From: Pegoplata infirma | Taxonomy: Eukaryota > Arthropoda > Insecta > Diptera > Anthomyiidae | DNA length: 64,000 nt | Direction: 5' to 3' | Assembly (NCBI GenBank): GCA_963921195.1 | Contig: OY992536.1 | Location: 7,750,001-7,814,000 of the forward strand | In this document: positions 47,358 through 59,063 of the stretch, piece after piece | Layout of the letters: every line of letters begins with the position of its first letter | Numbering within the stretch: position 1 is the stretch's first letter | The notes under the pieces: generated by a model | The model's input: the letters and a program-made list of their open reading frames with translations, nothing else | Told to the model about the DNA's origin: nothing | Database searches by the model: none | Made by a program: the position numbers and the translations under genes

Positions 47358-48130
47358 GTCTCAGAATCGGAGACTTTTTCTACACGAAAAAATTTCTTAG
47401 AATTTTTCTATAGAAAAATGTCTCAGAATCTGAGACTTTTTCTATAAGAAAAATGTCTCAGAAACTGAGGATTTTTCTATAGAATAAATGTGTCAGAATC
47501 TGAGACTTTTTCTATAGGAAAAATGTCTCAAAATCTGCTACATTTTGTTTAAGAAAAATGTCTCGGAATCTGAGACTTTTTCTGTAGGAAAAATCTCTCA
47601 GAATCTGAAACTTTTCTATAGGAAAAATGTCTCAGAATCTGACCATTTTATGGGAAAAATATCTCACCAATTGAGGCTTTTTCTATGTGGAAAATTATTT
47701 AGAATCTGTGACTATTTCTATAGAAAAAATTTCTCAGAATCTGTGACTATTTCTATAGAAAAAGTATCTCAGAATATTTTCTTGTAGTAGAAATGTCTCA
47801 GAATCTGAGAATTTTTCTATAGGAAGTATGTCTTAGGATCCGAGACTTATTTTTACGGGAAAAATATCTCAGCGTCTGGGACTTTTTCCATAAAAAAATG
47901 TCTCAGAATCTGGAACTTTTTCTATGAAAAAAAATGTCCCAGCATCTCAGACTTTTTCTATAAAAAAAATATCTCAGAATCTTGGACAAAAAGTGTCAGA
48001 TTCTGAGACATTTTTTTTAATGTCTCAGATTAAGAGACATATTAGTAAAAAACTTAGATTCTGAAAATTTTTTTCTATAAAAAAAATTGCAGATTCTTAG
48101 ACATTTTTCTTCGCGAGACTTTTTCTATAG
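47358..48130. repeat. 35-bp minisatellite M2
   Basis: Units follow the same consensus as M1 but with ACTTTTTCTATAGGAAAA spacers. The dyad TCTCAGAATCTGAGA is kept in many units. It starts within five bases of the right end of the composite element at 47353. Confidence 0.85.
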
Positions 48131-48183
48131 GAAATATATACTGTGGTTATCAACTAATGAGAAACATTTCTATAGTATAACTA

Positions 48184-48356
48184 CACTCTAAAAAAATGAG
48201 TCCAGTTTCCAACTATAAAATGAGTAAATTTCAACAAATTCAAATAATACACTTCTATAAATGGCGTAAATTTCCAATAATTTTAAGTAGAATTATGCAA
48301 TATGTGTAAAATTACCCAATTTATAGTAGGAAACTGAAATCATTTTAATTAGAGTG
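48184..48356. mobile_element. short TA-target MITE (173 bp)
   Basis: The ends CACTCTAAAAAAATGA and the complement of CACTCTAATTAAAATGA have TA outside each. A 20-bp direct repeat GAAACATTTCTATAGTATAA (48161-48180, 48364-48383) flanks it more widely. Confidence 0.7.
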
Positions 48357-48650
48357 TAATTTGAAACATTTCTATAGTATAATACTAAACTTTATTATTA
48401 TCAATCGAGTATTATTTAAAAAAGGTATTTTTAAGGTAATTTATACAGCTTTGGTTAAAGCTTGATATCGTCCTGATTAAGAAAATAATAAATGTGCTAC
48501 GAGGGTCGATCTGGAAAATGAAATTATTTATAGACATTTTTTAAAAATAATTCTAAGTCGAATTTTTGTAAATTCAATCATTTAAAATTTTAAAAATGGT
48601 AAAAAATTATTCAGTTATCAACTCATTTTCCCAACAACTCAAACAAAAAA

Positions 48651-49453
48651 CAAGTAAGAAAGTTATAGTCGGTCAAGCCCGACCATATGATACCCTACAC
48701 CAGTGTTTTCCGGAAAATGGGTCCCAAGTCCAAACATGGACCGATTGGATCTGTCTTTTGTTAGATCTTTATTTAGTGTAGAAAACACACACAGATCAAA
48801 TTTTATTGGAATTGGTTTAATTTTTTTGCCAATATACCGATTTAACTGAATATCGGTCGAAATTTTTATGAGGGGGGCTTAGTCCAAAAATTGTCCAATT
48901 ATATTCCGATTTGGTTAGGTAACTAAAGTACACGTTTAACACCTAAAAATAAAATTTTTATCAAATATTTTAATTTTTATGAATTTTGAGGGAATTATGT
49001 GAATATCGGGAGGGTGGTTTGTATGGGGACTACCAGAAGAACTGATCCGATTCCTTTGAAATTTGGAATGATGATTTATGCATACAAAATTTTATTGCCT
49101 GCTAAATTTCAAAGCGATACCTATTACAATACGGTCATTAGAGTCATTAAACCGAATCCAAAGGGGGCGTTTGTATGGGGGCTAGGTCTTAACATGGACC
49201 GCTGTTCTCCAATTTCAGTAGGCTTCGTCCTTGGGCCAAAAGATGCTTAAGTTTAAAATTTCAAGTCAATTGATTGAAAATTGCTACCTGTATCGTGCTT
49301 AAACCGATAGATGGACAGACGGACATCGCTAAATCGACTCAAAGAGTAATTCTGAGTCGATCGGTATACTTGAAGGTATGTCTAGGACCAATATTTCAGG
49401 TAGTTACAAACGTCAGCACAAACTCAATATACCCTGTACCACATAGTGGTGTA
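48651..49453 (+). mobile_element. DINE-like element DL-G2
   Basis: It opens CAAGTAAGAAAGTTATA, then the hairpin GTCGGTCAAGCCCGAC and 'catatgataccctacacc'. The body has 'tgttttccggaaaatggg' and 'gtttgtatggggactacc'. A GTCY seed (about four units at 49305-49325) is followed by 'cttgaaggtatgtctagg' and an end stem 'tataccctgtaccac...gtggtgta'. It is a nearly complete pair to DL-G1. Confidence 0.75.
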
Positions 49454-49605
49454 AACAAAGAAAATATGTTATTGTTTATTAATATTATTAAAATAATTAA
49501 AATTTTTCTTTGTTTACAAAAAATTGGTGGTCAAAAGAATTGGAGGTCAAAAAATGAGAATTTCTTCCACTGTATTTAAAAAATGTAATTTTTAACATAA
49601 TAATG

Positions 49606-49830
49606 TTTTTAGGCTGGTGTCTAATTTTAAAAAAGTTGCAGGACGCCACCTCAGTTTGACTATATAATCTAACAATTAACGAAGAAGAAAACAAGAATTA
49701 CTATTTTCATTTTCTTAAAACCAAAAAATTTAATAACTTGGGTTTGTAACTTGGATAATAATTTACCTCGTGGTGAATAAAACCTTTTACACCAGCTGGT
49801 GAATAAAAAGTTACATAATTATTTTTCAAC
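49606..49830 (+). mobile_element. family I element, best copy
   Basis: It starts 'ttaggctggtgtctaat', includes 'gcaggacgccacctcag' and 'ttgactatataatct', and ends with the palindrome ACACCAGCTGGTGAATAAAA next to an F array. It supplies the empty site for MITE H1. Confidence 0.65.
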
Positions 49831-49834
49831 AAAA

Positions 49835-50300
49835 GTTTTTTTTTTTCATAAATTTTTTTTTCATCATTTTTTTTTTATGAAATTTTTTTTTTATAATTTT
49901 TTTTTTTCATAATTTTTTTTATTATTTTTTTTGTAAATTTTTTTTTTCATCATTTTTTTCATCAAATTTTTTTGTCATCAATTTTTTTTTTATCAATTTT
50001 TTTTTATGAAATTTTTTTTTCATGAATTTATTTTATGAATTTTTTTCATCAATTTTTTTTTTTTTTTTTTCATAAACTTTTTTTCTTTTCATCAGTTTTT
50101 TTTCCATCAAATTTTCTTTTTTAATTTTTTTTTCATGAATTTTTATTTTGTTGATAAAAAATTTTTTTTTTTGTTGATAATTTTTTTTCATCATTTTTTT
50201 TTTCATTAATTTTTTTTCATCAAATTTTTTTTTTCATCAAATTTTTTTTTTCTTCAAAATTTTTTTTCATAAATTTTTTTTTATCATATTTTTTTCTGTT
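49835..50300. repeat. F array, longest copy
   Basis: About 460 bp of T-runs punctuated by CATCA, CATAA and ATGAA at 12-20 bp spacing. It is directly attached to the family I head. Confidence 0.75.
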
Positions 50301-50565
50301 GTTTGTGTTTTTCTGATTGAGGAAGAATATTGTGTCTTTTAAAGATTAAATTAAGTGTAGATTTACCATAGACAATGGTTTCTGTAGCCACTTCTACGCC
50401 ATCAGTAGGCAATCACATTAAATTGATTATTTGATATTTGCTAGAAAAATCCTTTATATGTTTTTTTATCAACAGACTAGGCTAACATGAGGTTCGAACC
50501 TGTGTCATTAAATCACTCATGTTTTTGTAAACCGAAGCTCTAACCACTAGGCTATACTCGGTGTA
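50300..50565 (-). mobile_element. tRNA-derived SINE candidate
   Basis: On the minus strand an A box TAGCCTAGTGG (50554-50544) and B box GGTTCGAACC (50500-50491) stand 54 nt apart, start to start, then about 190 bp of unrelated sequence runs into an A-rich tail. Both boxes match the RNA polymerase III consensus. The T stem cannot pair beyond two bases and no acceptor stem forms, so it is not a working tRNA gene. Confidence 0.5.
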
Positions 50566-50699
50566 CAAACATCAGTGACTAAACGTAGTTTGTTTTAACT
50601 CACAGTAGGTTTGTGTGTGACGTATGCAGAAAATCTTTTTCTCTAACTTAAGCAATGCATTTAATCTAGAGACCAACAACAATTTCCTAAATCTTTCAT

Positions 50700-50870
50700 T
50701 TACTTTTTTTTCATCAATTTTTTTTTTTTCATTAAAAAATTTTTCTTTTCTTCAAAAAAATTTATCAAAAACTTTTTTTCATCAAAATTTTTTTTCACCA
50801 AAAATTTTGGGTTCATTAGATTTTTTTTAACATAATTTAGTTTTACGTGAAAAAAATCATTTTTTTACCA
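50700..50870. repeat. F array beside DL-B2
   Basis: TTTTTTTCATCAA-type units next to 'accaaaactactttttcacc', a block shared in reverse with 11575-11600. Confidence 0.6.
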
Positions 50871-50904
50871 AAACTACTTTTTCACCAAGTCTAAGCCTTT
50901 CGCA

Positions 50905-51250
50905 TAAAAATTTTCCATTTGTTTATCAAATGTACATAAAACAAGTGAGAGTGTTATATTCTTTGGTGCCGAATCTTTTATACTCTGCAAAATGTAAAAA
51001 CACTTTTTTGCACTCACTTACGAAATATACAGCTCTTTTGGTTTTTTAATGGGGTCCTCGACTGATATTTCAATTCGTTTTGCATGGAATAGCAAAGTAC
51101 ATTATTTTTTCTAAAAATAAATTAGCTTTGGCAAGTACACACAAATCTTCCGCAAAACATTATCATGATTTAATGTTTTGGGCAAGATCACAAAATTCGC
51201 AGGCATTTTTGTTTAGGTTATTGGCAAAATTAGTTGATTACTGAAAACGA
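50905..51250 (+). mobile_element. DL-B2 copy
   Basis: 'tccatttgtttatcaaatg', AAGTGAGAGTGTTATATT, the hairpin-like 'tttggtgccgaatc', 'ttatactctgcaaaatg', 'taatggggtcctcgac' and the distal block 'ttaatgttttgggcaag'. The GTCY stretch is deleted. Confidence 0.65.
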
Positions 51251-52761
51251 CATTTGGACCAGTTTTTAAATTTTGAATGTTTGTACTTGAAAAAAATCGA
51301 CTTAGAAATATTTTTAAAAAAATTTCTGAAAAATGTCTATAAATAATTTCATGTTCTGGATCGACCTTCTTAGCACATTAGTATTTACTCAATCTGGACG
51401 CTATTGAGCTTAAATTAAAGCTTTAGACATTATCTACATAATTTTTTTTTTAAAATTATACTCGTTTGATAATACCGTTTAGCATTGTTAGCTTTGTCTT
51501 TAATAAATTGCATATACTACAGAAACATTTCTAATTAGTTGACAACCAGGGTATATATTATTTTTTTTTTTTTTTAAAAAAACATATAAACCTTAGATTT
51601 TGGTATCTTCCTTGTGGTAATAATTTACTATTAAAATCAAATAATTTCCTATTAAAATCAAAAAATTTTAATAAAATTATTTAATGAATAAGTTTTTATC
51701 TTAAACACCTTTTTTATATTTTTTTAAGTTCTTTGAACAAAAAATTATATAATTTACTTACGATTAACTCGTAAGAAAATTGCTTACTGTTTCTTTACAT
51801 TTCTATGAATTTCTAATGTCGAACTACTTTAAAATTTTAATAAAGCATTTAATTGATCGTCAGAAATACTTGAAGGGATTTAAAAAAAAAAGAAAAGGAG
51901 CTAAAAAAAATAAAATAAAATTTTTTCAATTACCAAAGTAACAAAAGAACACGTACAACAACCATGGTAACTTTTATTTCAGTTTTCTCTTTTTTTCCTC
52001 CTCTCCTAACAGCAATCGTTTTTATTATAATTTTTATTTCATCTTGTTTTATATCAGCTTAATTCAAGGTGTTCATTGTTGTTGCTGCTGCTGTTGTTAT
52101 TGCTGCAGTAGTAGTGTTGGTGCAATTTTAGTTCATTCAATCACTGCATACCAATGAACACTATGAGTTTATCTAGATATATTTGTAAAGGAGAAAATGT
52201 GTGTGTTTTTGTATTGGTATAAGTGTAGGGAAATTATATTGATAGTATATATATTCCTTTTTATAGCTGTAGCAATTTTAAGTACATGTTCAATCCCAAC
52301 AAACATCAATTCCAGCCTTTGAAAAAAAATCAAACTGGCACTAAATATCAAGGGTGTTTTTCAAATTGTTTTCAGTGACAAAAATTTAAACATTTAAACT
52401 AAATTTGAAACATGTTGGAAATATTTGTTTTTTCCTATACTATTAATTCTTTTCAAAAAAATATAAACATCAAATTGATTTCCCATGTTTCTCAAACCTA
52501 ATATCGAACATTGATTATGGGTGGAAATAATTTTGTTTTCAAATGTTGTTCAATTCCGAATTTCAAATTGTCAGAAAACTTAAAATTTTGTTTTAAAAAT
52601 GTAGAAGAAAAATCTTGAAATTTTATGTATTTTTATGCATCTGTGCCAATTAATTGAACGCTATAAGTATAAAAACTTGCATAAGCGTTTAAAAAGTAAG
52701 TACACATGAGTTTATGAAAAAAAAGTTATACATTTAATAACGTCTTTTCTTTTCTTTAAAG
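51251..52761. other. mostly unique non-coding stretch
   Basis: Contains a CTG/TTG triplet run (52079-52110) as is common in fly introns, plus ordinary AT-rich sequence. It ends at a pyrimidine-rich splice-acceptor-like tract before 52762. Confidence 0.4.
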
Positions 52762-52834
52762 ATTTCGAATTTTAAAGAGGAGACGGCTGAAGAAGAAGAC
52801 CTGGAAGGAGACGATCTCAAAAATGGCATTCGAT
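52762..52834 (+). CDS. candidate internal exon (73 nt), unknown gene
   Basis: A pyrimidine tract 'cttttcttttctttaaag' precedes it, with 'taataac' as a possible branch site, and a 'gtaatt' donor follows directly. The 73 nt are purine-rich and clearly different from the flanks. In frame from 52762 they encode an acidic stretch starting ISNFKEE, with EEEDLEGDD, and ending KNGIR; the next frame is also open but very basic. I do not recognise the protein. It would fit a small alternative exon in a long intron, but a chance patch cannot be excluded. Confidence 0.3.
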
Positions 52835-54054
52835 GTAATTTTTCATATTAACAATTTTTAGTGCAAATAAATAGCAAATATTATTAAAATTCGTATTTAC
52901 AGTTTTTTTTAATAAAAAATAGTATTGAGGTTCATTTGAAAAATAATGTTAAATTAACATTATAAATAAGGCTGAGAATTCTTTGAAAACTACACTAAAA
53001 TTCAATTAGATAGTAAGCATATTTTCAAGCTAAAAATATTTGTGTACATTGGAAAAACATTATACATTCAAAAAATCTCAAACTATATATCAAATCTAAA
53101 TAAACTTGAAAATTTTACTTGAGAACTAACATGCCGTTTTCTTTGAGAATGCTATTGTTTTCACGTTGAGAACTATGTTATTTTCAACTGGTTTTCAAGG
53201 CTAAGGTTTAAATTTTAAACTTGCTATCAATATAATATTCAATGTATTTCAAAGGTAAATGTTTGTTGGGAAGCGTGTATGGGTGAGTGTTTGTGTGTGT
53301 GTGTATGAGTTTTTCTATACAATAACAGTAGTGAGCACTTTTTAAATTTCCTGAAAACGGAAATCTATCTAAATTGGATTTTTTTTTTCACTTATTCTAT
53401 AGCAGGTTTCTGTATATTTTTTTTTAATATACAAACTTCTTATGCTCCATAGCAATAATATAATAAAAAAAAGAATAACAAAGAATAGAATATGCAAGTG
53501 ATTTAACTAGAAACTGGCAAAAAGTATTAAGGTATGTGTAAATGAATGTTTATAAGTTTGTATGTGTGTTTAACAGGAAAACAAAACTTAAATTGTTATA
53601 CTAACATACATTTCAGTTCAGTATTTCAGTTACCATACATTCTACAAGTTTAAAATTCAATACAACAAATGCAGCAGTAAGGCTGCTATGCAACAAGTTA
53701 ATATAATCTTTTTATTATTTCTGTTGTTGATGCCTGTGAAGCTGCTGCTGCTGATACTACTTCTTTCACTATGTTTCTAAGGCCTAAAGGCATTTTCATA
53801 TGATCGTTTAACAATGCAACAAACAGTTAAGTATATTAAATGCAACAGTAACAATTGCTTAGGGTAACAAAGAAGCAGTGAAGAAGATACAGGAGCAGAA
53901 TAGGAAATAATGAAATACAATTTCCACAAATATCCACTTTATGCTGCTACAGGCAAAACACATTTCATACTGTTACCAACTTTATATTAGAAGATAAAAC
54001 TCTCTTAAAAATTTTGGAAATTAATTTTATTTGGAAATTTCAATTAAACCCTAC
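52835..54054. other. mostly unique non-coding stretch
   Basis: Includes 'gtgtgtgtgtgt' at about 53290 and CTG triplets at about 53740. No gene or shared mobile element seen. Confidence 0.4.
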
Positions 54055-54377
54055 TCTAAAATAAATAAAAACTTTTTTCCGAGAAAAATATTTTTTTAAA
54101 ATGTTTCCAGATGTTGAGTCATAATCGTAAGCATTCGTCTTTTTTATGTGTTTTCCATACACGCATTTAAAGTTGGTGATATTAAAGCATTTAAAGTTTT
54201 TGTGTATTAAACGTGTTCTTCTTTATGGGCCTCTGGTGGTGCCTTTATTGAACATGTGGGGTCCAGCATCTAAACTTAAGCTCGAAATTATGTTAGCTAT
54301 AACCTGTATGAATTTCACTGCAATCGGTCCCGTAAATATTTACTGAATAGCCAAATTATTAAAAATAATCCACTGTG
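54055..54377. mobile_element. Transib-like fragment D2
   Basis: 'gatgttgagtcataatcgta' and 'cttttttatgtgttttcc' match the interior of D1 (16790-16850) in the same orientation. It ends CCACTGTG, the complement of the CACAGTG heptamer, at 54377. The left terminus is missing and the CCGGCC part of the end is absent. Confidence 0.5.
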
Positions 54378-54571
54378 CAACGTTGCATATGATTTTTATT
54401 TAAAGGCAATTACAAAATTAAGCATTCGCCTCATACACCAAAAAAAACGTATTGTTATATTGACCCCCAGTGAATATAATTAATTTTTCCACTGAAAGTG
54501 CTCCTATACGGAATTTTGTAATATAAACAAACGTTTGTAAATTTTGATTATTGAAAAAACAATTTTGTTTA

Positions 54572-54740
54572 TTTCAACAAAGAAATTCAACAAACACAAT
54601 TTGTTGATCTGACAAAAGTAAAAACTTAATTTTTTTCAACAAAGAAATTCAACAAACACAATTTGTTGATCTGACAAATGAATTTTTTTTTCAACAAATA
54701 AATTTAACAAACACAAACACTATTTATTGATATGATAAAA
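54572..54740. repeat. three tandem units of about 60 bp
   Basis: 'caacaaagaaattcaac' and 'aatttgttgatctgacaaa' recur three times, the third diverged. Confidence 0.75.
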
Positions 54741-55139
54741 GAATTTTGAAATAAAATTAATTGACTGAGTTTGTTGAAAACAAAATTAAAGTTTTATATT
54801 ATGGACTAACAGGCGGTCGTTTTTACTAAATGTTTGGTTAATGTAATGTTTGGTTGATTTACATTTGATGTTTTTTGATTTAAATTTGACGATTTTATTT
54901 TCTGTGTACAGTTTTCAAGCAATTATTACACTGTGAAACAAATTTGGGGTCATCTAGTGTATCATGGACGGTATCAAAAAAAAAAAAGAAAATAATTAAA
55001 GTATACCTATAGAAGACCAAAACCCCCGGAGGGTTTTCAAAACTTAGCTCGAGTTCTTTTTTTATTGCCCACTGAAGTTTTTCAATTTTTTTCAAAGGCG
55101 TTTTAAACAAGTCAAAAAAATATCAAATCTGCAGTAAAA

Positions 55140-56790
55140 TTTTATGGTGGTTTTTTCCTTAAAATATATTAACCCTCTATCTCCCATTTTAGGGGTCACT
55201 GCGGTCCTTTTTCAACCATGGTCATGGAACACCAATAAAACGTTCGTTTAAAGGGTTTAATTGGTCTACAAAAGTTTTCTGCATCAAAGTTTACTAGGGG
55301 TTGCCGAAGATCAAAAGTTCGTGCGAAAAGTGAAAATGCTTAAAAAAGTAAAATTGTAAATTATTACATACTATTAAATTGTTTTTCATCAAATTCGTGT
55401 GAAATAAGTCGAAAAAATTTTATAAATCTGCTTCTGAGCTAAATTATTAAAATAGATGTCTTCAGTGAAATTTGATGTCAGTTCTTTTCTTAGACAATAA
55501 TAACCCTCTATCTTCAATTTGTAGGGGTCATTTTTGCCCTTTTTTCAAATATCCTCTTAGAAGACGACTAAGGCCTGCGTTTATAGGCTTAAAATGTTTT
55601 ACAAACATTTTCTGCATCAAAATTTACTAAGGGTTTTCAAAGGTCAAAAGTTCGTGCGATACAAGAAAAATTTTTAAAATAGAAAAATTTTAGGTTAATA
55701 CGGAGTTCACACTAGCGACTTTAAACATCTCATGAGTGTTCAAGCGCTAAACGATCAAAATTTGACTTGTTTCCCCATACATTTGGTTGTTCAGCTAAAC
55801 AATCAAATTCGACTTGTTTCCCTGTTGAACATTTCGCTAAACATTTCAAAGGCAGGGTTCGGTGTATTTCCTTTTAATTTTTCTTTATTCTATGCCAAAA
55901 AAAAAAGATTTCATAGCAACCAGCTTCTGTATCGGTCCGCCATTTTCGTAGCAAAACATTGGAAAATTGAGAATTATAAATATTTAAAAAACTAATAAAA
56001 ACTACTGAAAAATCAGAAAAAAGTGTGTGTTTTATTTATAATTATATTGGAAAATCTGCACTAATAGTTAATTTTCCCTTCCATCGAAGTATAAATATGC
56101 AAACAGCTTCGGACAGTTCCGGAACAAATAACAGAAAAATCTTCCTATTTACTTGGGATGAGTCAATAAAAAGGTGTTCCGTGTAGTGGTGTTATGTTAA
56201 TGTTATCAAAAAATTAAATATCTTGTCTTCCGCCAAAGTTTAAAAAGTTTTTAGAAATATTATTGCAATTTTTTTCAGAATTAGGTTATGTGCGTTTGTT
56301 TACAAACGTTAAACACGCAGCGTTAAACGAGCAAAATGTAGTGTAAACGATTTTGTTTACTTTTTTAAACAAGTGGCTTAAACGAGTACAAATTCTCTAG
56401 TGTGAACTCCATATAACATAATTAGTTAAATTATGATTTACCAAAATACTTTACATTTTTACTTTTTAAAGCATTTTGCACTTTTTGCACGAACTTTTGG
56501 CCTTTGCCAACCGCTAGTGAAATTTTATTCTGAAAATGTTTGAAGAACATTTTAACCCCTTAAAGACACGTTTTATTTGTGTTCTATGAGGGTATTTAAA
56601 AAAAGGACAAAAATTACCAATAAAAATGGGAGATAGAAGGTTAATATATTCTAAGAAAAAACATCCAAATTTCACTGAAGACATCAGAAGCAGATTTATA
56701 ACATTTTTTCGACTTATTCTACACGACAAAAAATTTGATTTTAGTGGGATAAGGCTTTCAGCTCTAAAAAAATTTTCGAAATGAGACAGG
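55140..56790. repeat. family L: two direct and one inverted repeat
   Basis: 'taaccctctatct' with 'aggggtca' starts units at 55172 and 55502 (about 330 bp apart), each with 'ctgcatcaaa(g/a)tttact' and 'aaaagttcgtgcga'. A third unit is inverted at about 56440-56780. A TA-target MITE fills the gap between direct and inverted copies. Confidence 0.65.
55701..56411. mobile_element. TA-target element (GGAGTTCACACTAG ends)
   Basis: The left end CGGAGTTCACACTAG and the complement of the right end TGGAGTTCACACTAG are flanked by TA (55699-55700, 56412-56413). 711 bp. The 87-residue frame inside (55732-55995) is not recognised and is probably incidental. Confidence 0.65.
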
Positions 56791-56994
56791 TTAGTAAAAA
56801 TTCCAATTTTTACCTGTCTAGTGACAGTGATATGTCCCGTTTTCACCAGTCATGGAATAGGTGATTTCGGATCGAGAGACACACTTTTACAGCAGGGTAG
56901 GTTCAGAGCCAATATAAAATTTCATTTACTAAAGTCGGTCCTGTTTTACAAAACAATTGTTGTTGTTGTATAATGTAGTTTCTGTTGCGTTTTT
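56791..56994. other. spacer
   Basis: No repeat or gene recognised. Confidence 0.35.
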
Positions 56995-57370
56995 TATACC
57001 CTCCACTCTAGTGATATAGGGTATATATAAGTTTGTCATTCCGTTTGTATCACTTCGAAATAGGACCCCATAAAGTATATATATTCATGATCCTCGATCG
57101 ATTTTAAGTCGATCTAGCGATGTCCGGTATTGCAATCCAGCCAAATCGGTCCAGTGGTTGAAAAGTTCTGAGCAAAGGAGTAAATTTCGGCAAGGGTTTT
57201 TCGCCAATTTACGAGATTAAAAACACGATAACTTTTGAAAGACAATAATGAGACTGCTAAAACGTGGCGTGTATCTTTGTCGTTCCCCAGTTCTGTTTGG
57301 TATTGAATTTCAGCTCAATCGGTCCAGTGGTTATAAGTTATAAGCAAAAACCCTAATTTTAAAAGCATTG

Positions 57371-59063
57371 CACGGTGGTCAATTCCGGCCAAAAATCAAT
57401 AACTTCTTTATTTATGCATGTAAATAGCTCAAATTTTATATTCGAATTAAGAATAACATATCTGACACCTTGCCCAAATGTTGGACCTACAAATACAGTG
57501 GTTGGCCAAATAATCATGGACTTCCCAAATGTATCAAACATGTCTGCATATAAACAGCAATAATTTAATATCCGAATTAAGAATAATATATCTGATCTCA
57601 TTTCAAAACGTTGGACATAAAAACATAGTGGTTGGCCAACTAAGCATGGACGCGTCAAATGTATCAAACTAATTAAGGTGGGGGTTGGAACTAAAAGAAA
57701 CAGCCATAGTGTTAGCAATTTTTTAAAAAAATAGATACGCAATACTTTTTAATTCTGTTTTTTTATTTGAAATATTAATAATCGTAATATTTTTAAAAGT
57801 TTAAAAGACAAAGAATTGCCAGGGTTTCCAGTTAATTGTGGAATGCTATTTTTTAAAGGACAAAATGGCCGCAGTTGTACAGCAAAAACAACTAAAACGA
57901 TTTTGATGACATTTTTTTTTTTGGATTTGTAGATTATTTAATTTTCTAATATTTATCGTGACAATTTTTTAAAATTTGACGTAATTAATATTTGAATGAA
58001 AGAAGAAATTGAAGTTTTTCTATTTTTTGAGTTGACGTTAGCATATCTTCAACAAAAATCAATTTTTTTCCAAAAAAAATGGCCACTTTAAGTGCTTGAA
58101 AATTAAGTTATCTACAAATCAAAAAAAAAAAAATATCATCAAAATCGGTTTAGTAGTTTCGCTGTAAAAATGCAGCCAATTTTTCCCTTAAAAAAAAACT
58201 CACGATTAACTGGCAACCCTGAAAATTCTAGTTGACCAAATTTTGTGTTATGCAATTTTTAAAAATGCTAAAATGTTCTTTCTTTCAAATGAAAAAACAG
58301 AATTAAATAATACTACTATTACGTATTTATTTTTTTAGCTGTTTAAAAATTGCTAACATTAAGGCTGTTTTTTTAGTTCCAACCCCCCTTAAACCACATT
58401 TTTTTTATTTCGTCTTTTTTTAAGTTTTTTTTTTAACGCAAATCTATGGGTTTTAAGTTAGTATCTATTCACATTCCCTATTTTGGTGGAGTTTGTAGGT
58501 TTAAAAAAGTCCACCATTTGTAAAAAACGAGTCCACTAAAAATGCTCTGGTTTAAAGAATCGGTAAAAGTAGGGGCTGAAATTTAAAATACTTACTTTTA
58601 ATAGTTAAAAGTACAAACTGCTTTTTATAGCTAACCTCTAATAGCCTCTAATTGATTTTTATGGTCTTTCAAAATTTATTTTTTTTAGAGTTTTTTCGTA
58701 ATTTTTATCTAATTTTCATACACATCACTTTGAGACAAAAACGCACACAAAATCTGCAAAAACCACATGGAATGATTATTTACTATAGGAATTAAAAATC
58801 CATGTCCGAACTTACAAAAATAATGTGAAGAAAAATGCATAGCTAACTTTTATTGAAAACTAAAATATACATTTTAAAAAAATCTGAAATGAGAAGCAAA
58901 AAATACTCAACTTTGCACCACTATGGACAATAATATAGTGTTACAAGGCCCAAAAAAAGATTTAAATTGTATGTTTTGAAGTATTAGCTATAATATAGCA
59001 TCAAAAGTTCATCAAGATTTAATAAAAAAATAAAATGATTTTTGGCCGGAATTGACCACCGTG
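57371..59063. mobile_element. Transib-like element D3 (1.69 kb)
   Basis: Perfect 28-bp ends start CACGGTGGTCAATTCCGG. The 5-bp duplication CATTG lies at 57366-57370 and 59064-59068, and DL-A2 (41369) has the uninterrupted 'gcattggtggtaac'. An internal tandem duplication of about 120 bp carries 'gaattaagaata(a/t)(c/t)atat' and 'gtggttggcca'. It contains a foldback but no recognisable transposase. Confidence 0.8.
57677..58388. mobile_element. foldback in D3 flanked by TTAA
   Basis: The ends GGTGGGGGTTGGAACTAAAA and the complement of GGGGGGTTGGAACTAAAA sit between TTAA repeats (57673-57676, 58389-58392). The arms, about 300 bp, also mirror 'ccagttaattgtgg' and 'cgattttgatga'. TTAA is the piggyBac-type target, but a TA target with longer ends is equally possible. 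Confidence 0.65.

Noticed and set aside
50490..50565. Intact tRNA gene
   Set aside because: A and B boxes are good, but the T stem and acceptor stem do not pair and the spacing is long; a SINE head is the better reading.
57359..57742. 127-residue minus-strand frame in D3
   Set aside because: It covers the element end and an internal tandem duplication; no transposase motif is visible and the duplication explains its repeats.
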